Assembly: GCA_964371655.1 (NCBI GenBank)
Contig: CAYJOD010000022.1
Location: forward strand, 20,968 to 84,967
From: CAZGSN01 sp964371655
GTDB taxonomy: Bacteria; Desulfobacterota; Binatia; HRBIN30
Direction: 5' to 3'
Length of the DNA: 64,000 nucleotides
Shown here: one piece after another, positions 49,299-57,243 of the stretch
Layout: each line of letters begins with the position of its first letter
Numbering within the stretch: the stretch's first letter is position 1
Made by a program: the position numbers and the translations under genes
The notes under the pieces: model-generated
The model's input: only the letters and a program-made list of their open reading frames with translations
Databases searched by the model: none
What the model was told of the DNA's origin: nothing

Positions 49299-52154
49299 CT
49301 ACGTCCCTACGACCCGGTCGCCCTTTTCGATCTGCACCGGGACGCCGCGCGGGACGTGCTCGGGGCCGCTGCTGAAGGCGCGGTAGCGCAGGTGTCCGTA
49401 GTCGCCGACAAAGTGCACCGGCTTGTACGGCGAGGCCACGACTTCCATGTTGCCGTGCCAGCCCGGAAACTGCGACGGCTCCCAGGCGTGGTAGAGGATC
49501 GCTTCGCCCGGGGCGACGGCGGCGGCGAGGCGGACGCGGACCTGGAAGGTCCCGTGATCATTGTGCACGCGCACCATGTCGTTGTCGGCGACACCGCGGT
49601 CGCGCGCGTCCTCGATCGACATCCACATCGATGGCTCGCCGCGCTGCAGGCGCAGCATCGTTGGTGAGTTGCGCCAGATGGCGTGGATGCTCCAACGCGT
49701 GTGGCCTCCGGTCAGTAAGATCGGGTAGCGCCCGCCGACTCCCGGCAGCGGTTTCCAGCGCGGCAGGACTTCGTCGGCTTCGAAGAACCATGGATGGTCG
49801 AGATAGAACTGCTGGCGGCCAGTGAGCGTCGGCCAGGCGTGCTTTTCCTCGACGTGAATCCGCGATGGGCTCAGGCTGCCCTGTGGCTCGATCTCGCTGC
49901 CGATTGCACTGGTGATGCCCCAGCCGCCGACCGAACGCGCTTGCATGGCACCGGCCTTCTGCGCCTGCGGCCAGGTAACGCCGCGCGTCGATGACGAGCC
50001 TTGCAGAATGTGGTCGAGCACGGCGGCGTCGTCGGCCGGTCCGAAGCGGCCGTTGTCGGTGAACTTGTCGTAGATGCCGGCGACGTCACCGTCGACGCCG
50101 CGCTCGCGGGCGCGCTCCTGCAGGCGGCGCGCGAGCAGCGCCATGATCTCCCATTCCCCCTTCGACTCGCCGAGTGGTGCCACCGCCTGATCGCCGATGA
50201 CAACGTATGGGGCGAGAGCCACGGCGTACTTGATGCCGCGCTTCTCGTAGTAACCTGCCGCCGGCAGAATCAGATCCGCCTTGAGCCCGGTCGTCGACAG
50301 CCGCGTGTCGATGGCGACGATGAGCTTGAGCTTCGGCCACAACACGCTCTCGATCACCTGCGGCACGGGCCAGCGCCGCAACGGGTTGACGCCCGACGTC
50401 ACCAGCACTCGCGGCGGACGGTCGGCTGGCGGTCGCACCGGCAACCAGCCGTTCGCGATTGCGTCCCGAAAGTAGTCGCGCGCCGGTCGCGGCAACGTCG
50501 CGTCGTCGACGGCAGCGTCCTGCTCCGCTGCCAGACCGCCGTGTACATGCAGGAACAGATGCGACGGGGTCCACGTCAGCTTCGTCTTCGAAATGTCGGC
50601 GATAGCCGCTTCGACCATGCGCGGCGGCGGCGTGTACACGTGCATCAACTGGCGCATCAACCACGGCGCCTGCGCCCCGAGCAGATCGTCCCCACCCTCG
50701 AACGGCAGCCACGCCGCAAAGCGCACGCCGGAACCGGTATGCCCGTGCTGGCCGCGCAGCGCCGACAGCAGGATCAACGACCGCTGCAGCAGATCTGCAT
50801 GATAGGACTTGCACGATCCCCAGGTCGCGTAGATCAGGGTGCGCTTCGAGGTGACGAACAGCTCCGTGAGCGCGGCTTGAGTGTGCGCCCCGACACCGGT
50901 GATCTGCGTGACATACTCGGGCGTGTAGCTCGCCACGCGTTCGCGCAGCCGCTCCAATACCGGTCGCGTCTGCACCACCCCGTTGCTCGTGGTCACGGCG
51001 AAACGCCCGCTGAGCGCCGGTGTCAGCTCGCCGAGCGCGAGTGAGTCGCTCCACTGTCCCGGCGTCCCCGGCGCCTCGACCGGACCCGCCGACTTGAGAT
51101 CCCAGACATAGAAGATGTCGTCGCGTCCTTTCGCCGTCATGTCCGACTGCCGCAGGAAGCGGCCATTGTCTTCGCGCACCAGGAACGGCAAATCGGTTTG
51201 CTCGCGCACGTACGACTCGTCGATCGCGTTGCGCTCCAGCAAGGCGCGCACGACACCGAGGGCGAGCGCCGCATCGCTGCCCGGTCGCGGGTTGACCCAC
51301 AACGAGGCGTGGATGGCACTTGGCGAGAAGTCGGGGCTTACCGTGACCAGCGTCGCGCCGCGGTAGCGTGCTTCGGTGGCGAAATGCGCGTCCGGGATGC
51401 GTGTCACCATCGGGTTGCAGTGCCAGAAGATCAGCGTGTCGGAGCGGAACCAATCGTCGGAGCTGCCGTCGACAAACGACGCGCCCCAGGTTTGCAGGGC
51501 GCCCTTGGCGAGATCCCCGGTGCCGGCGAAGCCATCGAGCATCGTCGCACCGAGCATGCCGAAGAGGCGCATCTCGCCGACGGTGCTCGGGCCGGAGTCG
51601 ACGTTCGAGGTGCCGTTGTCGTAGACCACCGTCTGCGGTCCGCCTTCCGCCATCGCATCGAGGACGGCATCAGCAACCCGCGTCAGCGCCTGTTCCCAGG
51701 AGATGCGCCGCCAGCGTCCTTCACCGCGTTCGCCGACGCGCTCGAGCGGGTAGGTGACGCGGTCCGGCGACACCATCAGCGAGCTGTAGCAGTTGCCTTT
51801 CTGACAGCCGCGCGGGGCGTAGTCCGGCAGACCGGCGGCGTCGCGCCCATACACGTCCGCCTGCTCCTCACGCCAGACGATATCGTCCTTGACGTAGAGA
51901 TCGAAGGCGCAGGCGCTGAAGCAGTTGGCGCGCAGATGGGCGCCGCGCACGACACGGTCCCACGCCCACTTGGCGCGGTAGACATCTTCCCAGCCGCGGT
52001 AGTCGGGCAAAGCCGCCGCGGCCGCGGTCGTTGTCTCCGCGCGCAGCCGCAGGGCGAAATGCGGCAGCGATAAAACCAGCGTCCCCGCCGCCCCGCCGAT
52101 CAGCAGCTGCCGGCGGGTAAGACCACGTGTGCTGTCATGTGTCATCTTATTCAT
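49299..52154 (-). CDS. Second molybdopterin oxidoreductase, type II DMSO-reductase family
   Basis: The 951-residue protein is a paralogue of the enzyme at 30986, with the same blocks: ALPDYRGWEDVYRAKWAWDR, PRGCQKGNCYS, YPLERVGERGEGRWRRISWE and GGHTRWSIHAIWRNSPTMLR. Twin-arginine signal (GLTRRQLLIGGAAGTLVLSL). The FeS-site residues are His73, Cys78, Cys82 and Cys117, but spacing (His-x4-Cys-x3-Cys) differs from the first copy (His-x3-Cys-x5-Cys). Again no electron-transfer subunit or chaperone gene adjoins. The start has a weak ribosome site; ATG 52145 is an alternative. It lies 5.4 kb from the cytochrome cluster and might deliver electrons to it, which is speculation. Confidence 0.88.
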   Translation of the reverse strand: MNKMTHDSTRGLTRRQLLIGGAAGTLVLSLPHFALRLRAETTTAAAAALPDYRGWEDVYRAKWAWDRVVRGAHLRANCFSACAFDLYVKDDIVWREEQADVYGRDAAGLPDYAPRGCQKGNCYSSLMVSPDRVTYPLERVGERGEGRWRRISWEQALTRVADAVLDAMAEGGPQTVVYDNGTSNVDSGPSTVGEMRLFGMLGATMLDGFAGTGDLAKGALQTWGASFVDGSSDDWFRSDTLIFWHCNPMVTRIPDAHFATEARYRGATLVTVSPDFSPSAIHASLWVNPRPGSDAALALGVVRALLERNAIDESYVREQTDLPFLVREDNGRFLRQSDMTAKGRDDIFYVWDLKSAGPVEAPGTPGQWSDSLALGELTPALSGRFAVTTSNGVVQTRPVLERLRERVASYTPEYVTQITGVGAHTQAALTELFVTSKRTLIYATWGSCKSYHADLLQRSLILLSALRGQHGHTGSGVRFAAWLPFEGGDDLLGAQAPWLMRQLMHVYTPPPRMVEAAIADISKTKLTWTPSHLFLHVHGGLAAEQDAAVDDATLPRPARDYFRDAIANGWLPVRPPADRPPRVLVTSGVNPLRRWPVPQVIESVLWPKLKLIVAIDTRLSTTGLKADLILPAAGYYEKRGIKYAVALAPYVVIGDQAVAPLGESKGEWEIMALLARRLQERARERGVDGDVAGIYDKFTDNGRFGPADDAAVLDHILQGSSSTRGVTWPQAQKAGAMQARSVGGWGITSAIGSEIEPQGSLSPSRIHVEEKHAWPTLTGRQQFYLDHPWFFEADEVLPRWKPLPGVGGRYPILLTGGHTRWSIHAIWRNSPTMLRLQRGEPSMWMSIEDARDRGVADNDMVRVHNDHGTFQVRVRLAAAVAPGEAILYHAWEPSQFPGWHGNMEVVASPYKPVHFVGDYGHLRYRAFSSGPEHVPRGVPVQIEKGDRVVGT

Positions 52155-52208
52155 CAGCCTCGCGCAATTGGGTTATCCGCGTGCACCCCCGCCAGCGTTT
52201 GGGAGCAC

Positions 52209-52336
52209 TCCCTCTCCCGCAATACCTGCGGGAGAGGGCGGGGGTGAGGGATCCGATTCGGTCTTTGCTCGCTCATCCGTCCGATGGCCCTCACCCTAAC
52301 CCTCTCCCGCGCCGGAATTGGCGCGGGCGAGGGGAG
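52209..52336. repeat. Two family F elements (copies F4 and F5) in opposite orientation
   Basis: F4: CCCTCTCCCGC, AATACCT, GCGGGAGAGGG then GGGTGAGGG (52209-52250). F5: CCCTCACCCTAACCCTCTCC followed by CGCGCCGGAATTGGCGCGGG (52288-52336). A B-like arm (CGTCCTCTGCGGTGAGTCCT) follows at about 52369. No gene in 52155-52404. Confidence 0.8.
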
Positions 52337-52404
52337 CTGGCCTTGAGCCGACCTCTGCGCGCTCGGCGTCCTCTGCGGTGAGTCCTTCTCGTTTCGCATT
52401 GAGG

Positions 52405-54144
52405 TCAACCGTTGGCGCTATGCAGTACGGCCTCGACGCTTGCCGGCTCGATCGCTTCGTAACGGGTCAGCGGATAGAAGAAGTCGAACGCGCTGCGATC
52501 CGTCGAGGTGATGCCACGACTGACGGGAATGCGCAGATGCGTTTCGGCGAAGAGATGCGCGACCAGCGCCTTGCGAGCGCCGCCGTGTCGCTCCAGCTCC
52601 CACTGTGCTTCCTCGAGCAGAAGAATGCCCTGGACCACATCCGCCAAAAACGTGCAGAAGCGGCGCGCCCGCAGCTGCGCCAGGTTACGGTCGGCGCGCG
52701 ACAGGAATTGCAGCGCGTTGCGGACGTCTTCGAGCCCGCGCGCCAGAGTCTTGCGTACGGGATCGAGCAGGGCCGCACCAGAACGCACCCCTGCCTCCAA
52801 GCTCTCGAAGGCCGCACCCAGCACCTGCTCGCCGCGGAGGGCGCGCAGGATGTCGAGGCAGATGATGTTCTCCGTCCCTTCCCAGATCGTATGGCTCTGG
52901 GCATCGCGCAGCTGGCGGGCCACCGGCCAATTCTCGATGTAACCGTTGCCGCCATGCATCTCGACCGCCTGCGAGGCGAGCTCGACACCGCGACGGGTCG
53001 CGCGCAGCTTGGCCAGCGGCACCAGTAGGCGCGACAGGGGGCTGTCGTTCGCTGCCGACGCCGCGAACACCAAGGCGGCCGCCGCTTCCACTTCGACGAT
53101 CATCTCTACCAGGGTCTCGCGCACCAAGGGCAGGTCCTGCAGCAGGGTTCCAAAAGCGGAGCGATGCGCCGCGAAGATGGCGGCTTCGAGGAACGAGCGG
53201 CGCATGATGCCGAGACCCATCGTGGCGACACCGAGGCGCGATTCGTTCACCATCTCCATCATGCGGTTGATGCCGCGGCCGTCGGTTGCCGGAGCGCCGC
53301 CCGAGAGCAGCACCGCCTCGGCGTCGACGAAGTCGACCTCCGCCGTCGGCACCGCGCGTGTGCCGAGCTTGTCTTTCACTCTGTGGATACGGATGCCGTT
53401 GCGTGAGCCGTCACGGCGCAGCTTCGGTACCAGGAATAGTGCCATCCCGCGCAAGCCAGGCGGGGCACCGTCGGGGCGGGCCAAGGTTGCGATCGCCTTG
53501 GCATCGACGTTGGAGCAGAACCACTTCGAGCCGTTGAGCAGCCAGCGCTCCCCGTCTTGGCGCGCCGTCGTGGTCACCGTCGACAGATCGGAGCCACCGG
53601 TCTTCTCAGTCATGAACATGGCGCCGTCCCAGGCCTCATCGAAGTTGGACGCCGTCAGGCGCGGTAGGAACAAGTCTTTGGTTTCCTGCGTCGCGAAGCG
53701 CTCCACCAGGAGAATGACGCCACCGGTCATACCGACGGCGCACAGCATCCCGGTTTCCGCCTGCGACAGGAGGTAATTGCACGTCGTCGTCAACACCGGC
53801 GGATAGGCGCGGCCGTTCTTGGTCGCTTGCTGACGCAGATGCGGCCCGCTGATGCCGGCGTTCCACACGTCGCGTTTGGTGTCGATGGCACCCGGGTGAT
53901 GCACGACCTCGTCCAGCGGCTCACCCCAGCGATCGAACTTGACCAACTCGGGCGAATGTTTGTCGGTCACCTCGGCGCGCGCCGCGACCGGACCGCCGCA
54001 CAACGCGCCGACCGCTCTGAGCTCGGGCTCGCACCACTGCAGGTCGGCGGGATCGAGCAGCCGCTGCATGAGCTGTTGCAGGTTCGGATCGATCTCGTAC
54101 CAGTTGAAGCCGATCGCCGTTTCGAAGTCTTCATAGCGAATCAT
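52405..54144 (-). CDS. Acyl-CoA dehydrogenase, AidB-like type
   Basis: The 579-residue flavoprotein is longer than the usual 380-residue acyl-CoA dehydrogenases, as in the AidB/large-ACAD group. Visible features: a helical N-terminal region (1-150), FMTEKTGGSDLSTVTTTA with NGSKWFCSNVDA (FAD/substrate sheet), KDKLGTRAVPTAEVDF, and the C-terminal helical FAD site with AVEMHGGNGYIENWPVARQL and HTIWEGTENIICLDILRAL (Glu in WEGTEN). The ATG at 54144 is behind GAGGGAG; an upstream ATG at 54165 has none. It may oxidise an acyl-CoA or act like AidB in alkylation response. Confidence 0.92.
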   Translation of the reverse strand: MIRYEDFETAIGFNWYEIDPNLQQLMQRLLDPADLQWCEPELRAVGALCGGPVAARAEVTDKHSPELVKFDRWGEPLDEVVHHPGAIDTKRDVWNAGISGPHLRQQATKNGRAYPPVLTTTCNYLLSQAETGMLCAVGMTGGVILLVERFATQETKDLFLPRLTASNFDEAWDGAMFMTEKTGGSDLSTVTTTARQDGERWLLNGSKWFCSNVDAKAIATLARPDGAPPGLRGMALFLVPKLRRDGSRNGIRIHRVKDKLGTRAVPTAEVDFVDAEAVLLSGGAPATDGRGINRMMEMVNESRLGVATMGLGIMRRSFLEAAIFAAHRSAFGTLLQDLPLVRETLVEMIVEVEAAAALVFAASAANDSPLSRLLVPLAKLRATRRGVELASQAVEMHGGNGYIENWPVARQLRDAQSHTIWEGTENIICLDILRALRGEQVLGAAFESLEAGVRSGAALLDPVRKTLARGLEDVRNALQFLSRADRNLAQLRARRFCTFLADVVQGILLLEEAQWELERHGGARKALVAHLFAETHLRIPVSRGITSTDRSAFDFFYPLTRYEAIEPASVEAVLHSANG

Positions 54145-54688
54145 CAAGTTCTCCCTCGCGTCCATTGGCGTGATCCGAGCTCACTCTTCGCATGCCTGAG
54201 GGCGCGCGGGGAACCAAGATCATCCCTGGACACCACGCCCATCAAACGCTGCTGCCGAAGTTTGCGCAACCCGTCTCGCCGCCGAAGCCAGGGCTACGGC
54301 AAAGTCGCTGACGGAGCCTGCGCCGCGGCGGAACTCATGAGCCATGCGGGCGGGCCGCCCGCGCTCCCGGCGATAATATTCCGCTCTGGGCGCTGGTTTG
54401 AGGCAATCGCTGGGAGCGCGGACGGCTCGTCCGCGATCGGGTGGAATGCGGCTTGATGCGGCTCCACCCCCTCCGTGGACGGCTTTGTCGTGGCCCTGCC
54501 GCAGAAGCACGGCATGCCATGCTTCTACCGAGTGTTTGCGCGCCGCCGGCTGGTGAGCGGCCTGCAAGTTTCTTCACAACGACTTCGCCTTGGCTGCAGT
54601 GAGTTGCAGGAAGTTTCCGGCGCCGCAGGCGCAACATGCGTTCCGTGTGTGATCGTCGCTTGGCAGGCTACTTGCGACCGGTGCACGG
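54145..54688. other. Gene-free stretch before the cytochrome cluster
   Basis: No protein-like frame over 544 bp. About 54294-54515 is a long imperfect inverted repeat (left TACGGCAAAGTCGCTGACGG, right CCGTGGACGGCTTTGTCGTG). The promoter of the electron-conduit cluster should be near 54600-54688; no motif could be fixed. Confidence 0.5.
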
Positions 54689-55645
54689 ATGGGCGTCCTA
54701 CCGATGATGCGCGTCGTACACGGTGACGCTGCGGCTTCCCTCGTTCGGCGCGCTGCGCCGCGGGTAGAGGCGCGTCCTCGGCGCGCGCGCAATCTGAGCC
54801 TGCGTCTAGCGTTGCCCCCGGCCGTGTTGCTGATCGCGCTGAGTCTTGCCGGCGGCGCGTATTACGTGCTCCCGGTGGCCCAGCGCGTGCGCCACGCTTG
54901 GCATCCGTGGCTGCGTCCATCGGGGTACATCGGGCAGCCTCTTGGGATCATAGCGTTCGGGCTGTTCCTGTTCCTGTGGCTCTATCCGCTGCGCAAGCGA
55001 ATGCGCTGGCTGGCGTTTAGCGGTCCGGTGGGCAAGTGGCTCGAGGTCCACATCGCCGCCGGACTGCTCGTGCCGTTGACCGCGGCGGTGCACGCCGGAT
55101 GGAATTTCCGCGGCCTGATCGGGCTTGGCTACGCGGCTCTGTGCGTGGTGTGCTTGTCGGGAATCGCCGGGCGCTACCTCTACGTCAGGATTCCGCGGCG
55201 CCGCGACGGTCTCGAGCTGTCACGCGACGAGGTCACGGCGCGGCGCCGTGAGTTGGTGACCGAGCTGTCGCGTCTCACCCGACTGTCGCCGCTGGAGATC
55301 GAGGCAACGCTGGCGCCGGCACCGGTCGCCGCCGGGAGCGGATTTCTGGCGACGCTGCGCATGATGATTCGCGATGACTTGGCGCGGCGCTCGGCGGCGC
55401 GCCGGCTGGCCGCACAGGTGAAGGCTGCCGGGCAGAACGATCTCGAGCGTGGTGCGCTGCGACCGGTGATCCGCCTGGCGCGCCGGGAAATGGCCCTCGC
55501 TCAGCAGATCCGGCTGCTCGAGGGAACCTACGCGCTATTTCGCTTCTGGCATGCAGCCCACAAACCGGTGGCGATCTCGGCGTTTGTCGCCGTAGCGGTT
55601 CACGTCGCGGTCGTGGTTTCGGTTGGTGCAACCTGGCTGTGGTGA
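54689..55645 (+). CDS. Membrane protein, heme-b-type cytochrome/ferric-reductase-like
   Basis: The 318-residue protein has about five membrane helices: LALPPAVLLIALSLAGGAYY, IIAFGLFLFLWLYPL, HIAAGLLVPLTAAVHAGW, LGYAALCVVCLSGIAGRYLY, and C-terminal PVAISAFVAVAVHVAVVVSV. His residues in the third helix (EVHIAAG and TAAVHAGW) and in FRFWHAAHKP plus VAVHVAV of the last are placed like bis-His heme b ligands. A charged cytoplasmic helical loop (about 175-275) separates the halves. It probably passes electrons between the quinone pool and the cytochromes. Start at 54689 or one of the ATGs at 54704/54707. First gene of the cluster, 10 nt before the FAD/FeS gene. Confidence 0.75.
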   Translation: MGVLPMMRVVHGDAAASLVRRAAPRVEARPRRARNLSLRLALPPAVLLIALSLAGGAYYVLPVAQRVRHAWHPWLRPSGYIGQPLGIIAFGLFLFLWLYPLRKRMRWLAFSGPVGKWLEVHIAAGLLVPLTAAVHAGWNFRGLIGLGYAALCVVCLSGIAGRYLYVRIPRRRDGLELSRDEVTARRRELVTELSRLTRLSPLEIEATLAPAPVAAGSGFLATLRMMIRDDLARRSAARRLAAQVKAAGQNDLERGALRPVIRLARREMALAQQIRLLEGTYALFRFWHAAHKPVAISAFVAVAVHVAVVVSVGATWLW

Positions 55646-55655
55646 GCGCCTCGAC

Positions 55656-57110
55656 ATGTCGACCTTGCTCACCGCCATTGGCTTCGTGCTCTTCACCGCG
55701 CTGCTGATCCGCACTCACCTCAGACAGGCGCTGCCGGCCCACCTGGACGCCGTCCCGGGCGCTGGCAGCGGGCGCGCTTGTCCGCGCTGCGGCGTTCGGG
55801 TTCCGGCGCGCGCGTCGCGTTGCCCGGCCTGTGCCGTGCCGCTGCAGGTATTCGACGTGGTCGAGGCGCGCGAGGTTCCCGACCATGGTGTGTCGCCGGC
55901 GGGAGAGCGCCTGCACGCCATCGTGCGCAAGGACGTATGCATCGGCTGTGGCACCTGCGTGGCCGCTTGCCCCGAGAGCGGAGCGATCGCCATCGTCAAT
56001 CGTCAGGCGCAGATCGACAAGGATCGCTGCGTCGGTCATGGCCGCTGCGCCGAGGCCTGCCCGGTGAACGCCATTGCCCTGTCGAGCGGCGCGGCGGTGC
56101 AACGGGTGCAGGTCCCGTCTCTCGATGGAGATTTCCAAAGCAACGTGCAGGGGCTGTACATCGTCGGTGAGCTCGGCGGGCGCGGGCTGATCAAGAATGC
56201 GATCAACGAAGGCAAGGTCGCCGTTGAATCGATCGCCCGCAAGCTCGACGCTGCCGGCGGCGAACGTGACCCGGCGGTGCTCGACGTGGTCGTGGTCGGC
56301 GCCGGTCCGGCTGGCCTCTCGGCGGGGCTCGAGGCCCACAAACGCCGCCTGACGTACGCCGTGCTCGAGCGCGCCACGGCGGCGGAGACGATTCGCCGCT
56401 ACCCGCGTCACAAGGTGCTGTTTGCCGAGCCGGTGAGTGTTCCGCTGTATGGAGACCTGTGGATCACCGATGCGTCGAAGGAAACCCTGCTCGAGGTGTG
56501 GCAGACGATCATCACTCGAACCGGCTTGCAGGTGAAGTCGTACCACGAAGTACGGGATGTACGGAGACAGGGAGACTTCCTTCTGGTCGAGACCAACGGC
56601 GAGCCGCTGCGGGCCCGGCACGTGGTCCTCGCTCTCGGGCGGCGCGGTGCACCGCGCCATCTCGGCGTGCCGGGGGAGGAGCTGCCCAAGGTGTTCTACG
56701 ACATCGTTGAGGTGGAGGAATTTCGCGGGGCGCGGGTCCTCGTCGCCGGTGGCGGTGACAGCGCCATCGAGTCCGCCGTCGGTCTGTCCAATCAGCCGGG
56801 TACCAGCGTCTGTCTGATTCACCGCGGCGATTCGTTTCACAAGGCGAATGCCCGCAACCGCGAGAAGCTCGATGCCGCCGTCGCCAGCGGTAGACTGCGC
56901 GTCATCACCCGCGGCGAGGTCGGCGAGATCCGCAGCACCGACGTTGTGCTCCGGCACGAGGGCGAGACCATCACGCTGCCGAATGACTACGTGATCGTGC
57001 GCATCGGTGGCGAGGCGCCGGCGATATTCCTCGACCGGGTCGGGGTGCGCGTTGTCCAGAAAGAGCTGGCGCTTACCGGCGCCGCTTCCGGCGGTGTCGC
57101 CGGTGCGTAG
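55656..57110 (+). CDS. FAD/NAD(P)-type oxidoreductase with two 4Fe-4S clusters
   Basis: The 484-residue protein has an N-terminal membrane helix (TLLTAIGFVLFTALLI), a zinc-ribbon-like CPRCG/CPACA pair (about 42-60), a ferredoxin domain (CIGCGTCVAACPESG and CVGHGRCAEACPVNA, about 95-140), and a thioredoxin-reductase-like FAD/NAD(P) domain with VVVVGAGPAGLSAGLEA and VLVAGGGDSAIESAVGLS. No redox-active CxxC is seen in the reductase part. It should carry electrons between a nicotinamide/ferredoxin pool and the membrane cytochromes. Gene order places it directly before the two giant cytochromes. Confidence 0.88.
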   Translation: MSTLLTAIGFVLFTALLIRTHLRQALPAHLDAVPGAGSGRACPRCGVRVPARASRCPACAVPLQVFDVVEAREVPDHGVSPAGERLHAIVRKDVCIGCGTCVAACPESGAIAIVNRQAQIDKDRCVGHGRCAEACPVNAIALSSGAAVQRVQVPSLDGDFQSNVQGLYIVGELGGRGLIKNAINEGKVAVESIARKLDAAGGERDPAVLDVVVVGAGPAGLSAGLEAHKRRLTYAVLERATAAETIRRYPRHKVLFAEPVSVPLYGDLWITDASKETLLEVWQTIITRTGLQVKSYHEVRDVRRQGDFLLVETNGEPLRARHVVLALGRRGAPRHLGVPGEELPKVFYDIVEVEEFRGARVLVAGGGDSAIESAVGLSNQPGTSVCLIHRGDSFHKANARNREKLDAAVASGRLRVITRGEVGEIRSTDVVLRHEGETITLPNDYVIVRIGGEAPAIFLDRVGVRVVQKELALTGAASGGVAGA

Positions 57111-57229
57111 AGTTTGCGAACTTTTCACCTGGCCATCGGACCTCGGGCCTCTGGCTTCAGGAAGGACCCAGAAAGTCTGGCCCCTGAGGCCTGAGGTCCG
57201 AGGCCCGAGGTCGAGTTTTTCACAAGCTC
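57111..57229. repeat. Family J element (copy J2)
   Basis: CTCGGGCCTCTGGCTTCAGG and CCTGAGGTCCGAGGCCCGAG arms, ending TTTTTCACAAGCTC, as in J1 (37404-37526). It directly abuts the signal-peptide region of the 23-heme gene. Confidence 0.8.
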
Positions 57230-57243
57230 GTAGCCGCGTCAGG

